A DNA stretch of 64,000 bases, taken from the NCBI RefSeq assembly GCF_014203735.1, contig NZ_JACHJQ010000001.1:1-64000 (forward strand). Direction: 5' to 3'. The notes beneath the pieces were generated by a model. It was not told the origin of the DNA. It was given only the letters and a program-made list of their open reading frames with translations, and made no database searches. Each line of letters begins with the position of its first letter. Position 1 is the first letter of the stretch. Below are positions 19,568-29,556 of this stretch, one piece after another. This DNA is from Actinophytocola algeriensis (lineage in GTDB: Bacteria > Actinomycetota > Actinomycetes > Mycobacteriales > Pseudonocardiaceae). The translations under genes and the position numbers were made by a program.

Positions 19568-20415
19568 AGGCGTTCCTGCAGCTCGTGCGGGCTCCTGCCG
19601 CCCTGACCGTCATCGGTGACACCGTCGCCGGCGCGGCCGCGGCCGGCAGGCCGCTTCGCGGGCGGCGCTTGCTTCTCCCGCTGTCATCGGCATCCTTCTA
19701 CTGGGCCGGGATGGCGCTCAACGACTGGGCCGACCGCAAGCTCGACGCCGTCGAGCGACCCGAGCGGCCCATCCCGTCGGGACGAGTCAGTCCCGACCAA
19801 GCGCTCGCGGTCGCCGGCGGGCTCACCGCCGCGGGCCTGGGCCTGGCCCGCGCCGCCGGCGGCCGCGACACCCTGAAGATCGCCGTGCCTCTCGCGGCGG
19901 CGGTCTGGGCGTACGACACCGTCCTCAAGAAGACCGCCGCGGGCCCCGCGGGCATGGCCGCGTGCCGCGCGCTCGACGTCCTCATGGGCGCGGGCGCTGG
20001 CAACGTGCGCAAGGCCCTGCCCAGCGCGATGGCCGTCGGCGGCCACACCTACGGTGTCACCGCCCTGTCCCGCGGCGAGGTGCACGGCGCCTCCCCGAGG
20101 ACCGCGCGTGCCGCGTTCGCCGGGACCGTCGCCACCGCCGCGACCTCGATCATCGGCGCCCGCACCTGGCGCGACCGGCTCGCCGCGCTCGCGTTCTCCG
20201 GTGCCTACTCCGGACTCGTCGGCCGCGCCCAGTACGACGCCGCCCAGGACCCGTCCGCGCAGAAGGTCCGCAGCGCCACCATGGCAGGCATCCACGGCAT
20301 GGTCCCGCTCCAGGCCGCGCTCGCCGCCCGCCGCGGCTCGCTGCTCGGCGCGGTCGCCGTCGCCGCCGCGCTGCCGGTCGCCAAGCGGCTCGCCAAGAAG
20401 GTGAGTCCGACATGA
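19564..20415 (+). CDS. UbiA-type prenyltransferase (SCO3242 family, EboC-like)
   Basis: Membrane-embedded UbiA-superfamily protein, about 283 aa with 7-8 hydrophobic segments. The first Asp-rich prenyl-diphosphate motif is present in modified form (NDWADRKLDAVERPERPIPS). Members of this subfamily sit beside inositol-phosphate-synthase-like and EboE genes in actinobacteria, and EboC of the Ebo operon is a UbiA protein. The second Asp-rich motif is not obvious (QYDAAQDPSAQK may replace it). The acceptor is unknown. GTG 19564 overlaps the upstream stop (GTGA); longer starts would read through the repeat. Confidence 0.82.
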   Translation: MKAFLQLVRAPAALTVIGDTVAGAAAAGRPLRGRRLLLPLSSASFYWAGMALNDWADRKLDAVERPERPIPSGRVSPDQALAVAGGLTAAGLGLARAAGGRDTLKIAVPLAAAVWAYDTVLKKTAAGPAGMAACRALDVLMGAGAGNVRKALPSAMAVGGHTYGVTALSRGEVHGASPRTARAAFAGTVATAATSIIGARTWRDRLAALAFSGAYSGLVGRAQYDAAQDPSAQKVRSATMAGIHGMVPLQAALAARRGSLLGAVAVAAALPVAKRLAKKVSPT

Positions 20416-21899
20416 GGCTCGGGTACGGCACCAACGGTTTCGCGAACCACCGGCTCGACGACGCGCTGCGGATCATCGCCGACCTCGGTTACAGCTCCGT
20501 CGCGCTGACGCTCGACCACCACCACCTCGACCCGTTCGGTGACGACCTCACCAAACAGGTCGACCACGTCGCGAACCTGCTCGACCGCCTCGACCTGCGC
20601 AGCGTCGTCGAGACCGGTGCCCGCTACCTGCTCGACCCCACCCACAAGCACCACCCGACGCTCGTGTGCGACGAACCGGAGGGGCGCATCGACTTCCTCG
20701 TCCGCGCCCTGCGCATCGCCGCCGGGCTCGGCTCCGACGCGGTGTCGTTCTGGTCCGGCATCCGGCCCTCCACCGTGGACCCGGAGACGGCGTGGCGGCG
20801 GATGCGCGCCGGGGTCGGCGAGGTCCTCGAGGCGGCGGCCGACGTGGACGTGCCGCTCGGGCTCGAACCAGAACCCGGCATGTTCGTCGAGCACCTGTCC
20901 GACGCGCTGCGCCTCCGCGAGGAGCTCGGCGCGCCTGCGCTGTTCGGCATCACGCTCGACGTCGGCCACTGCGTCGCCGTCGAACCGGTCGACGCGCCGA
21001 CGTGCATCCGCCGCGCGGCCGACCTGCTCGTGAACATCCAGCTCGACGACATGCGCCCCGGCGTGCACGAGCACCTCGAGTTCGGCGAGGGCGAACTCGA
21101 CCTGCGTGCCACCCTCGCCGCGCTGTCGGAGATCGGCTACACCGGCGTCGCGGCGGTCGAACTGCCCCGGCACAGCCACGCGGCCCCGGTCGTGGCCGCC
21201 CGCGCGTTCTCGGCACTACAGACAGCGCTGCACCACGCGCCGGCGCCGGTGACCCCGGCGACCGGCGATGACCACGATCCGGAGTGGGTGAGCACCGTGG
21301 ACCATCCATGGCTCGTCGAGGCCGAGCAGAAAGTGCGCCGCGACCCGAAATCGGTCGCCGCGCTGTTCCCGGCCGTCGGCCGCAAGGTCGGCCGCGCACC
21401 GCTGCGGCCCGAGACCGATCCGCAGGGCCTGGTGCACGGCACCGTCGACGACCTCGCCCGCACGCGCCTGCTGACCGTGCTCAGTGAGGTCCTCGACAGC
21501 GACAAGGACAGTGGGAAGCTGTCCGAGGAGATCGCGCAGCTCTACCGGTACGGCGACGACGCCGAACGCCGCGGTGTGCTCCGCGGCCTGTCCGCGCTGC
21601 CCGCCGCGACCGTCCCGGCCGGGGTCGAGCTGGTCAAGGACGCCTTGCGCGCCAACGACATCCGGCTCGTCGCGGCCGCCATGGGCGACTTCGCGGCGGC
21701 CCACCTCGACGCGCACAGCTGGCGCCACGGCGTGCTGAAGTGCCTGTTCGTCGGCGTGCCGCTCGCCGCCGTGTCCGAACTGGACAGTCGTACCGACGAC
21801 GAGCTGCTGCGCATGGTCGGCGACTACGCCGAGGAACGCAGGGCGGCGGGCCGCGAGGTCCCCGCCGACGCCGTGACACTGCTGGAGGCACGACCGTGA
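20412..21899 (+). CDS. TIM-barrel sugar isomerase fused to an EboA domain
   Basis: 495 aa. Residues 1 to about 275 form an AP-endonuclease-2/xylose-isomerase-like TIM barrel (MRLGYGTNGFANHRLDDALR; LGLEPEPGMFVEH; ITLDVGHC; EFGEGELD) with His/Glu/Asp metal ligands. Residues about 290-495 match EboA, a helical domain (VGRAPLRPETDP; DDLARTRLLTVLSEVL; NDIRLVAAAMGDFAAAHLD; HGVLKCLFVGVPL, as in EboA ends). In the classical Ebo operon EboA is a separate protein, so this is a fusion. Start and stop both overlap neighbours by 4 nt. The EboA function is unknown. Confidence 0.82.
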   Translation: MRLGYGTNGFANHRLDDALRIIADLGYSSVALTLDHHHLDPFGDDLTKQVDHVANLLDRLDLRSVVETGARYLLDPTHKHHPTLVCDEPEGRIDFLVRALRIAAGLGSDAVSFWSGIRPSTVDPETAWRRMRAGVGEVLEAAADVDVPLGLEPEPGMFVEHLSDALRLREELGAPALFGITLDVGHCVAVEPVDAPTCIRRAADLLVNIQLDDMRPGVHEHLEFGEGELDLRATLAALSEIGYTGVAAVELPRHSHAAPVVAARAFSALQTALHHAPAPVTPATGDDHDPEWVSTVDHPWLVEAEQKVRRDPKSVAALFPAVGRKVGRAPLRPETDPQGLVHGTVDDLARTRLLTVLSEVLDSDKDSGKLSEEIAQLYRYGDDAERRGVLRGLSALPAATVPAGVELVKDALRANDIRLVAAAMGDFAAAHLDAHSWRHGVLKCLFVGVPLAAVSELDSRTDDELLRMVGDYAEERRAAGREVPADAVTLLEARP

Positions 21900-22762
21900 G
21901 GATCTTCGACCCGCACATCCACATGACCTCGCGGACCACCGACGACTACGAGGCCATGTTCTCGGCAGGCGTCCGCGCACTGGTCGAGCCCGCGTTCTGG
22001 CTCGGGCAGCCACGCACGAGCGTCGCGTCGTTCACCGACTACTTCGACTCGCTCATCGGCTGGGAACGCTTCCGCGCCGCGCAGTTCGGCATCCGTCACC
22101 ACTGCACGATCGCGCTCAACCCCAAGGAAGCCAACGACCCGCGCTGCCGCGAGGTGCTCGACGTGCTGCCCCGCTACCTCGCGAAGGACGGCGTGGTCGC
22201 GGTCGGCGAGGTCGGCTACGACTCGATGACGCCCGAGGAGGACGAGGTGTTCACCCGGCAGCTCGCCCTCGCCGTCGAGCACGAGCTGCCCGCGCTCGTC
22301 CACACCCCGCACCGCGACAAGCTCGCCGGGACCAAGCGGACCCTGGACGTCGTGAAGGAGTCCGGCATCGACCCCGGCCGCGTGCTCGTCGACCACCTCA
22401 ACGAGCCCACCGTCGGCGTCGTCCACGAGTCCGGGAGCTGGATGGGCTTCTCGATCTACCCGGACACGAAGATGGACGAGATCCGGATGGTCGCGATCCT
22501 GCGGGAGTACGGCACCGAGCGCATGATCGTGAACTCGGCCGCCGACTGGGGCCGGTCCGACCCGCTGAAGACCTACAAGACCGGGCTCGCGATGCTCGAC
22601 GCCGGTTTCACCGAGGCCGACGTCGACAAGGTGCTGTGGCAGAACCCCGTCGAGTTCTACGGCCAGTCCGACCGGCTCGTCCTCGACGAACTGCCCGGGT
22701 TCTCCTCGTCGACTGAAACGTTCGCGGGCAACTCGGTGCTCCGTGGCGGCGGGAACACATGA
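21896..22762 (+). CDS. TatD-family metal-dependent hydrolase (EboB-like)
   Basis: 288-aa amidohydrolase-superfamily protein. Metal ligands are visible: HxH in FDPHIHM, Glu in AVGEVGYD, His in LVHTPHRDK and VDHLNE. TatD proteins are nucleases or hydrolases; in the Ebo operon this gene is eboB and its substrate is not known. GTG 21896 overlaps the preceding stop as GTGA, and the gene ends with ATGA shared with eboE. Confidence 0.87.
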   Translation: MRIFDPHIHMTSRTTDDYEAMFSAGVRALVEPAFWLGQPRTSVASFTDYFDSLIGWERFRAAQFGIRHHCTIALNPKEANDPRCREVLDVLPRYLAKDGVVAVGEVGYDSMTPEEDEVFTRQLALAVEHELPALVHTPHRDKLAGTKRTLDVVKESGIDPGRVLVDHLNEPTVGVVHESGSWMGFSIYPDTKMDEIRMVAILREYGTERMIVNSAADWGRSDPLKTYKTGLAMLDAGFTEADVDKVLWQNPVEFYGQSDRLVLDELPGFSSSTETFAGNSVLRGGGNT

Positions 22763-23895
22763 CGCCCCTGTCCTACTGCACCAACGTGCACCCGGCCGAG
22801 GACCTGGCCGGTGTGCTGGCGCAGCTCGACCGCTACGCCGAGCCCGTCCGGCGCCTCGTCGGCGTCGACGTGCTCGGCCTCGGCCTGTGGCTGCCCGCCG
22901 CACTGGCCGGGGAGCTGGCGGCCGCACCCGAGCTGCGCGCCAAGTTGCGTGCGGAGCTGGACGCCCGCGGGCTCGAGGTGTACACGCTCAACGCCTTCCC
23001 GTACGGCGGTTTCCACGACGACGTCGTCAAACACTCCGTCTACCGTCCGGAGTGGACGGACGAGGCGCGGCTGCGGTACACGGTCGACTGCGCCACCGTG
23101 CTCAACGACCTGCTGCCCGACTCCGCGGTCTACGGCTCGATCTCGACGCTGCCGCTCGCGTGGCGCACCCCGTGGTCGGCCAAGGACGACGAGGTTTCCT
23201 CAGCCGCCCTCGCGTCCCTGACCAGGACGTTGGACGAGATGGCGACCGCGAACGGGCGGCCGATCCGGTTGGCCGTCGAGCCGGAGCCGGGGTGCGTGCT
23301 CGACACGGTCGCCGACGCCGTGGCCTGGCTCGCGCCCCGCGTCGACCCCCGCTACATCGGGCTGTGCCTGGACACCTGCCACCTCGCGGTGTCGTTCGCC
23401 GACCCCGCATCGACCGTCGCCGACATCTACCGGTCCGGGCTCGAGGTCGTGAAGGTGCAGGCCTCGGCGGCGTTGCAGGTCGAGGACCCGGACACCGGCC
23501 CGGCCCGGCTCGCGCTCGCCGACTTCACCGAACCCCGCTACCTGCACCAGGTGCGGGAACGGACGTCGTCCGGTGACGTGCTCGCCGCCGACGACCTGCC
23601 GCAGGCGCTGTCCGAACTGCCCGGCCGCAACCCGTGGCGCGTGCACTTCCACGTGCCGCTGCACGCCCGCCCCGCCGCGCCCCTGTCGGCGACCACGGAC
23701 GTGCTGCGCGCCGCCATCGCCGCCTTGCAGTCCACAGTGGACGGTACACTGCCGCACGTCGAGGTGGAGACCTACACGTGGAGCGTGCTGCCGGAGACCG
23801 CCGGGAACGGTGGCGACACGGCACTCATCAGGGGGATCGCCGCGGAACTGCGCTGGGCCGTGGCGAACCTGCTGGAACCGGGAGGAGTTCGATGA
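22759..23895 (+). CDS. eboE: Metabolite traffic protein EboE (TIM barrel)
   Basis: 378 aa, matching the EboE subfamily of xylose-isomerase-like TIM barrels. The N-terminus LSYCTNVHPAEDL is characteristic, with YTLNAFPYGGFH, VEPEPGCVLDT, YIGLCLDTCHLAV and WRVHFHVPLH supplying metal-binding and active-site residues. In cyanobacteria the ebo genes are needed to bring a scytonemin precursor to the periplasm, hence the name; the reaction is unknown. It is the most diagnostic gene for calling this an Ebo-like operon. Confidence 0.85.
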   Translation: MTPLSYCTNVHPAEDLAGVLAQLDRYAEPVRRLVGVDVLGLGLWLPAALAGELAAAPELRAKLRAELDARGLEVYTLNAFPYGGFHDDVVKHSVYRPEWTDEARLRYTVDCATVLNDLLPDSAVYGSISTLPLAWRTPWSAKDDEVSSAALASLTRTLDEMATANGRPIRLAVEPEPGCVLDTVADAVAWLAPRVDPRYIGLCLDTCHLAVSFADPASTVADIYRSGLEVVKVQASAALQVEDPDTGPARLALADFTEPRYLHQVRERTSSGDVLAADDLPQALSELPGRNPWRVHFHVPLHARPAAPLSATTDVLRAAIAALQSTVDGTLPHVEVETYTWSVLPETAGNGGDTALIRGIAAELRWAVANLLEPGGVR

Positions 23896-25280
23896 CACAG
23901 GTGGTCGTGGTCGACGTCGTCGGTCTGACGCCGAAACTGCTGAAGCACATGCCGAACCTGCAGTCGCTCGCGCGCACGGGGTGGCAGGCCGAGCTCGGCA
24001 CGGTGCTGCCCGCGGTGACGTGCAGCGCACAGTCGACGTTCCTGACCGGCGCCATGCCGCGCGACCACGGGATCGTCGGCAACGGCTGGTACTTCCGCGA
24101 CGTCGGCGAGGTGCACCTGTGGCGCCAGCACAACAAGCTGGTGCTGGGCGACAAGGTGTGGGAGACCGCGCGTGCCGCGAACCCGGACTTCCAGATCGCG
24201 AACGTGTGCTGGTGGTACGCCATGGGCGCGACCACCGACATCACGGTGACGCCGCGGCCGATCTACCACGCGGACGGGCGCAAGTCGCCGGACGCGTACG
24301 TGCGGCCGCCCGCCCTGCACGACGAGCTGACCGGCGCCCTGGGCGAGTTCCCGCTGTTCCAGTACTGGGGCCCGACGGCGGCGCTGGCGTCGAGCGAGTG
24401 GATCATCGGGGCGTCGCGGAAGATCCTGCGCGAGCACCATCCGGACATGCTGCTGGTGTACGTGCCGCACCTGGACTACGACCTGCAGCGGTTCGGCCCG
24501 GACTCGGCCCAGGCCATCCGCGCCGCGCGGGAGATCGACACCGCGCTGAAGCCGCTGCTGGACGACGCGCGCGACGCGGACGCCACGGTGGTCGCGCTGT
24601 CCGAGTACGGCATCACCGACGTGCGGCGGCCGGTGGACATCAACCGGTTGCTGCGCCGCGAGGGCCTGCTCGAGGTGTACACGCAGGCCGGCATGGAGTA
24701 CCTGGACCCGTGGGTGTCGCGCGCGTTCGCGGTGGCCGACCACCAGGTGGCGCACGTGTACGTCGCCGACTCCTCGGACATCCCGCGCGTGCGGGACATG
24801 CTGTCCTCGCTCGCCGGGGTGGACGAGGTGCTGGACCGGTCGGAGCAGGCCCGCTACGGGATCGACCACGAACGCTCTGGTGAGCTGGTCGTGGTCGCCG
24901 ACCCGGACGCGTGGTTCACCTACTACTACTGGCTCGACGACGACCGCGCGCCCGACTTCGCGCGCGGCGTGGAGATCCACCGCAAGCCCGGCTACGACCC
25001 GGCGGAGCTGTTCTTCAACCCCGAGGACAAGCTGGCGAAGGCCAAGGCGGGGCTGAACCTGGTGAAGAAGAAGGTGGGCCTGCGGTACGCGATGCAGGTC
25101 GTGCCGCTCGACCCGGCGCCGGTCCGCGGCTCACACGGCCGTCTGCCGCTGTCCGCCGACGACGGCCCGGTGCTGCTGTGCTCGGTCCCCGACGCGGAGC
25201 CCGGCGGCGCCGTGGCGGCGACCGAGGTACGCGATCTTTTGTTGCAGTTGCAGGGTATTCCGGAGGGAGTTCGACGATGA
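23892..25280 (+). CDS. Alkaline-phosphatase-superfamily phosphodiesterase (EboF-like)
   Basis: 462-aa nucleotide pyrophosphatase/phosphodiesterase-like protein. The N-terminal metal-binding Asp is in VVVVDVVGL, the nucleophilic Thr in [20 protein letters not shown], and further metal ligands lie in [15 protein letters not shown]. The third ligand motif, normally DHG, reads LSEYGI and is degenerate. It has no signal peptide, so it is cytosolic. It hydrolyses a phosphate diester or anhydride by family inference. Both ends overlap neighbours by ATGA. Confidence 0.83.
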   Translation: MTQVVVVDVVGLTPKLLKHMPNLQSLARTGWQAELGTVLPAVTCSAQSTFLTGAMPRDHGIVGNGWYFRDVGEVHLWRQHNKLVLGDKVWETARAANPDFQIANVCWWYAMGATTDITVTPRPIYHADGRKSPDAYVRPPALHDELTGALGEFPLFQYWGPTAALASSEWIIGASRKILREHHPDMLLVYVPHLDYDLQRFGPDSAQAIRAAREIDTALKPLLDDARDADATVVALSEYGITDVRRPVDINRLLRREGLLEVYTQAGMEYLDPWVSRAFAVADHQVAHVYVADSSDIPRVRDMLSSLAGVDEVLDRSEQARYGIDHERSGELVVVADPDAWFTYYYWLDDDRAPDFARGVEIHRKPGYDPAELFFNPEDKLAKAKAGLNLVKKKVGLRYAMQVVPLDPAPVRGSHGRLPLSADDGPVLLCSVPDAEPGGAVAATEVRDLLLQLQGIPEGVRR

Positions 25281-26281
25281 GTCGACCAGTCACGTTGTTC
25301 ACCGGCCAGTGGGCCGACCTGCCCTTCGAGGAGGTGTGCAAGCTCGCCGCGCAGTGGGGTTACGACGGGCTGGAGATCGCTTGTTCCGGTGACCACTTCG
25401 AGGTGGACCGGGCCCTGGCGGAGGACGACTACGTCCAGAAGAAGTTGGAGCAGCTGGCCTCGCACGGGTTGAAGGTGTGGGCCATCTCCAACCACCTGGT
25501 GGGCCAGGCGGTGTGCGACGACCCGATCGACGAGCGCCACAAGAACATCGTCCCGTCCCGCATCTGGGGCGACGGTGACCCGGAAGGCGTCCGTCAGCGC
25601 GCGGCGGAGGAGATGAAGGACACCGCCCGCGCCGCGGCGAAGCTGGGTGTGGACACGGTCATCGGCTTCACGGGCTCCAAGATCTGGAAGTACGTGGCGA
25701 TGTTCCCGCCGGTGTCGCAGGACGTCATCGACGACGGCTACGCCGACTTCGCCCGCCGCTGGAACCCCATCCTCGACGTGTTCGACGAGGTGGGCGTCCG
25801 CTTCGCCCACGAAGTCCACCCGTCCGAGATCGCCTACGACTACTGGACGACGAAGAAGACCCTCGACGCGGTCGACAACCGGGAAGCGTTCGGCCTGAAC
25901 TGGGACCCGAGCCACTTCATCTGGCAGGACCTGGACCCGGTGGGCTTCATCCTGGACTTCGCGGACCGGATTTATCACGTGGACTGCAAGGACACGAAGA
26001 AGCGCTTCGACGGCCGCAACGGCCGCATGGGCAGCCACCTCGCATGGGCCGACCCCCGCCGAGGCTGGGACTTCGTGTCCACCGGCCACGGCGACGTGCC
26101 CTGGGAGGAGTCGTTCCGAGCCCTGAACTCGATCGGCTACACCGGCCCGATCTCCGTCGAGTGGGAGGACGCGGGCATGGACCGCCTGCGTGGCGCGGAG
26201 GAAGCGGTGACGTTCATCCGCGCCCACCTGTTCGACAAGCCGGAAGCCGCCTTCGACGCGGCTTTCTCCACAAAGGACTGA
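25277..26281 (+). CDS. Sugar phosphate isomerase/epimerase (TIM barrel)
   Basis: 334-aa xylose-isomerase-like TIM barrel that closes the Ebo-like operon. Signature segments are [73 protein letters not shown] and [13 protein letters not shown], giving Glu/Asp/His metal ligands. It resembles IolE/IolH-type enzymes acting on inositols or keto-sugars, which would suit an operon beginning with an inositol-phosphate-synthase-like gene. The reaction is not determinable from sequence. Confidence 0.83.
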   Translation: MSRPVTLFTGQWADLPFEEVCKLAAQWGYDGLEIACSGDHFEVDRALAEDDYVQKKLEQLASHGLKVWAISNHLVGQAVCDDPIDERHKNIVPSRIWGDGDPEGVRQRAAEEMKDTARAAAKLGVDTVIGFTGSKIWKYVAMFPPVSQDVIDDGYADFARRWNPILDVFDEVGVRFAHEVHPSEIAYDYWTTKKTLDAVDNREAFGLNWDPSHFIWQDLDPVGFILDFADRIYHVDCKDTKKRFDGRNGRMGSHLAWADPRRGWDFVSTGHGDVPWEESFRALNSIGYTGPISVEWEDAGMDRLRGAEEAVTFIRAHLFDKPEAAFDAAFSTKD

Positions 26282-26816
26282 CGGTGCGCGGGGCGGGGCG
26301 GCGGCCGGTCGCCCCACCCCTGTCCCCGTGCCTGGCTTGGCCTCCGGCCCCCGATTTCCAGCCTACGGCGGGGCACCGACAAACCGGCGGCTGAGCGAGC
26401 AGTTGTCCACACCCTGCCTTCGACTCCCGGGCAACTGCGCTCAGCCACCTGGTTTGCCGCACAACTCCATCCGGCAGCACACTCGCGGCGGGCTCCCCGG
26501 CATGCGCGGCGCCCAAGGCGAATGCCGTCACACCGACGCCGCGAAGCCGATCACCATCGGCGTCCTGATCTCAGCGGTGCCGAATCCAGGGGTCCGGATC
26601 CGAGGGGAGCTGAACCCGAAGGTCCTGATCCCAGGGGGCCGACCCGCGTTCCGAACCGTGTCCTCAACCCGTGCTCCGAAACCGCCCTTCAATTCGTGTA
26701 CCTGCCCCGTCGTCTGCGTCCGGCCCGGAGAGGGTCGCGCGGTCGTCATCCGCGTCCGGTCACAAACCGGCTCGTTGTTCACCCCATCTCCACCCGTCCC
26801 AATGGAGGGATCTGTC
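26282..26816. other. 535-bp intergenic region with degenerate repeats
   Basis: No convincing gene. The stretch 26560-26660 repeats gtcc(t/g)gatc(t/c) at about 30-bp intervals (near 26563, 26593, 26620) with interleaved gctgaaccc/gccgaatcc. One DnaA-box-like TTGTCCACA is at 26403-26411. No clear promoter for the downstream Tat protein was found. Confidence 0.4.
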
Positions 26817-27674
26817 GTGGCTATTTCTAGAAGGTCCATGCTTCGTGGTGCCGCCGGCGCCGCACTCGCGGTCGGCGCCGCCGGGGTTCTGCCCGGTGTC
26901 GCGTCGGCTGAACGGGGCGGGCACGGTGGGCACTGGGGCCTGCGTGTGCCCAAGGACAAGATCAGCATCCAGCTGTACACGCTGCGGTCGATCCTCGAGA
27001 ACGATCTCGAGGGGACGCTCGACGCGCTCGCCGACATCGGGTACCGCAAGGTGGAGCTCGCAGGCACGTACGGGCGCAGCGCCGAGGAGTTCCGGAAGCT
27101 GCTGGACGCCCGCCGCATCAAGGCGACGTCGACCCACGTCGGGATCGACGGGGACATCGACCAGGCCATCGCGGACGCGAAGGTCCTCGGCAACCGGCGC
27201 AGCAATGTGGCGTGGGCGAACTTCGGGACCATCGCGGAGTGGGAGACCTTCGCCGACCGGCTCGAGGCCGCCGGCAAGGCCTACCGCCGCGCGGGCATCG
27301 GGTTCGGCTACCACAACCACGACCACGAGTTCCAGGCCATCGACGGTGTCCGGCCCTACGACGTGCTGACCCGCCGGACCTCGCGGCGGAACGTCAGCCT
27401 CGAGATGGACCTGTACTGGGTCGTGGTCGCCGGTGCCGATCCGGTGCGGGAGTTCTACAAGATCGCGGGCCGCGTCAAGCAGTACCACGTGAAGGACCGC
27501 GCGCCGGACGGAGGATTCGCCGACCTCGGTGAAGGCAACATCGACTTCAGGCGGATCTTCCGCGCCACCCGGCCGCTGGAGGTCGAGGAGTACATCGTCG
27601 AGAACGACCAGCCGGTCGACGCGCTCAAGTGTGCCGAGACCGGTTACAACTACCTCGCCAACCTGCGTTTCTAG
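26817..27674 (+). CDS. Tat-exported sugar isomerase/epimerase-like TIM-barrel protein
   Basis: 285 aa. A twin-arginine signal ([20 protein letters not shown], cleavage near ASA) precedes an IolE-like TIM barrel ([54 protein letters not shown]). Exported members occur beside Gfo/Idh/MocA and DUF1080 genes. A GGAGGGA site 6 nt before GTG 26817 fixes this start, rather than ATG 26802. Related TIM barrels in Bacteroides act as hydratases in 3-keto-glycoside breakdown, so an extracytoplasmic role with the giant protein at 13577 is possible. Confidence 0.85.
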   Translation: MAISRRSMLRGAAGAALAVGAAGVLPGVASAERGGHGGHWGLRVPKDKISIQLYTLRSILENDLEGTLDALADIGYRKVELAGTYGRSAEEFRKLLDARRIKATSTHVGIDGDIDQAIADAKVLGNRRSNVAWANFGTIAEWETFADRLEAAGKAYRRAGIGFGYHNHDHEFQAIDGVRPYDVLTRRTSRRNVSLEMDLYWVVVAGADPVREFYKIAGRVKQYHVKDRAPDGGFADLGEGNIDFRRIFRATRPLEVEEYIVENDQPVDALKCAETGYNYLANLRF

Positions 27675-27726
27675 GCGGTCCGGCGACCGCCGAACCCGCA
27701 TAGACTCGATCTCGGAGGTGTTGACC

Positions 27727-29124
27727 ATGCCGCTGGTGGCCGGGGTCGATTCGTCGACCCAGTCCTGCAAGGTGGTTGTGCGTGACGCGGAGTCGGGCGC
27801 CCTCGTGCGCAGTGGTTCCGCACCGCACCCCGACGGGACCGAGGTGGACCCGGCGGCGTGGTGGACCGCGCTGCGGTCGGCGATCGACCAGGCGGGCGGC
27901 ATCGACGATGTCGCCGCCGTGTCGGTCGCCGGCCAGCAGCACGGCATGGTGTGCCTCACCGAGTCCGGCGAGGTGGTCCGGCCCGCGTTGCTGTGGAACG
28001 ACACCCGTTCCGCCCAGGCCGCGGCCGACCTCGTCGACGAACTCGGCGGCGGCGCGGCGTGGGCCGACGCGGTCGGCGTCGTCCCGGTCGCGTCGATGAC
28101 GGCGAGCAAGCTCCGCTGGTTGCGCGACCACGAACCGGAGTCCGTGGCCCGCACCGCGGCGGTGTGCCTGCCGCACGACTACCTGACGTGGCGCCTGTCC
28201 GGCGGCGGCCTGGACCGCCTGACCACCGACCGCGGCGACGCGTCGGGCACCGCGTACTTCTCCGCTGCTACCGGCGCATATCGCACCGACCTCCTGAAAC
28301 TCGCGTTGGGCAAGACCCCGGCGCTGCCGAGGGTCCTCGGTCCTTCCGACGACTCGGGCCGCACCCCGGCGGGCGCCCTCCTCGGCGCGGGCACCGGCGA
28401 CAACATGGCCGCCGCGCTCGGCGTCGGCGCCGAGCCGGGTGACGTCATCGTCTCCATCGGCACGTCCGGCACCGCGTTCGCGGTCGCCGACAAGCCGTGT
28501 GCCGACGCGGCCGGCCTGGTGGCCGGTTTCGCCGACGCGACAGGACGGTTCCTGCCGCTGGTGTGCACGTTGAACGCCGCCCGCGTACTGGACGCGGTCG
28601 CCCGCATGCTGGGCGTCGACCACGACCGGTTCGCCGAGCTCGCGCTCACCGGCCCACCGGGCGCCGACGGCCTGACGCTCGTCCCGTACCTGGAGGGCGA
28701 GCGCACCCCGAACCTGCCGGCCGCCACCGGTGCGCTGCACGGCCTGCGCCTCGCGAACGCGACCCCGGCACACCAGGCCCGCGCGGCCGTCGAAGGCATG
28801 CTGTGCGGCCTCGCGGACGCACTCGATGCTCTTGTGGCACAAGGAGTCCGCACCGACCGGGTGCTGCTGGTCGGCGGCGGCGCCAGGTCCGCCGCCGTCC
28901 GCCGCATCGCCCCGACCGTGCTCGGCCGCCCGGTGCTGGTGCCCGAGCCGGGTGAGTACGTGGCCGACGGCGCCGCCCGCCAGGCCGCGTGGACCCTCGC
29001 CGGTGGCAACGCCCCACCCAACTGGCGGCTGGGCGCGACACAGCGCCTCGAAGGCGACCCGACCCCTGGCCTACGCGAGCGCTACGCGGAGGCGAGGGAG
29101 AAGATCGTGGACCGCCCGAGCTGA
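27727..29124 (+). CDS. xylB: Xylulokinase (FGGY family)
   Basis: 465-aa FGGY carbohydrate kinase that phosphorylates D-xylulose to xylulose-5-phosphate for the pentose phosphate pathway. The N-terminal phosphate loop [15 protein letters not shown], the substrate motif [10 protein letters not shown] and ATP-binding [11 protein letters not shown] are present, with [15 protein letters not shown] near the C-terminus. GGAGGTG sits 6 nt before ATG 27727. It completes the xylose route begun by xylA (12297) but is transcribed from a separate unit here. Confidence 0.94.
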   Translation: MPLVAGVDSSTQSCKVVVRDAESGALVRSGSAPHPDGTEVDPAAWWTALRSAIDQAGGIDDVAAVSVAGQQHGMVCLTESGEVVRPALLWNDTRSAQAAADLVDELGGGAAWADAVGVVPVASMTASKLRWLRDHEPESVARTAAVCLPHDYLTWRLSGGGLDRLTTDRGDASGTAYFSAATGAYRTDLLKLALGKTPALPRVLGPSDDSGRTPAGALLGAGTGDNMAAALGVGAEPGDVIVSIGTSGTAFAVADKPCADAAGLVAGFADATGRFLPLVCTLNAARVLDAVARMLGVDHDRFAELALTGPPGADGLTLVPYLEGERTPNLPAATGALHGLRLANATPAHQARAAVEGMLCGLADALDALVAQGVRTDRVLLVGGGARSAAVRRIAPTVLGRPVLVPEPGEYVADGAARQAAWTLAGGNAPPNWRLGATQRLEGDPTPGLRERYAEAREKIVDRPS

Positions 29125-29204
29125 GTCGGACATATCGAGCCTGCTAGAACTGCCTGTACCAACGGGCTGACCCGCGGCCTGGCCGACCAAGGGAGATCGT
29201 TCTC

Positions 29205-29555
29205 GTGGAGTTCGTCCGCCTCCTTCTGGTGTTCCTGCACCTGCTGGGCATGGCGCTGCTGGTGGGCATGTTCCTGGTCCAGCGCCGCGCCGCCGCCGAT
29301 GCGCCGCTCAACAAGGGCTGGCTGCACGTCGCCGCGCTGCAGCTGATCACCGGGCTCGCGCTGCAGCTCCTGGCCCCGGCCACGGACCAGGACTACAACG
29401 GCATGAAGCTCGGCATCAAGACGCTGATCCTGCTGGTGATCGGTGCGCTCGCGCTCGTGTACGTGATCCGCCGCGTGCCCGCCCCGAAGTGGCTCCCGCC
29501 GACGATGGTCGGTCTGGTCGTCGTGAACGTGGGCATCGCGGTCTTCTGGACGTGA
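29205..29555 (+). CDS. Small four-helix integral membrane protein, unknown function
   Basis: 116 aa with four predicted transmembrane segments (about 3-23, 42-60, 68-87, 96-114). It resembles small conserved actinobacterial membrane proteins of unknown role. An AAGGGAG site precedes GTG 29205. Its stop lies one base from the stop of the convergent coiled-coil gene. Confidence 0.75.
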   Translation: MEFVRLLLVFLHLLGMALLVGMFLVQRRAAADAPLNKGWLHVAALQLITGLALQLLAPATDQDYNGMKLGIKTLILLVIGALALVYVIRRVPAPKWLPPTMVGLVVVNVGIAVFWT

Positions 29556-29556
29556 G

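Noticed and set aside
26282-26816. Long N-terminal extension of the Tat-exported enzyme
   Set aside because: The frame is open through the repeats, but the Shine-Dalgarno site and twin-arginine signal place the start at 26817.
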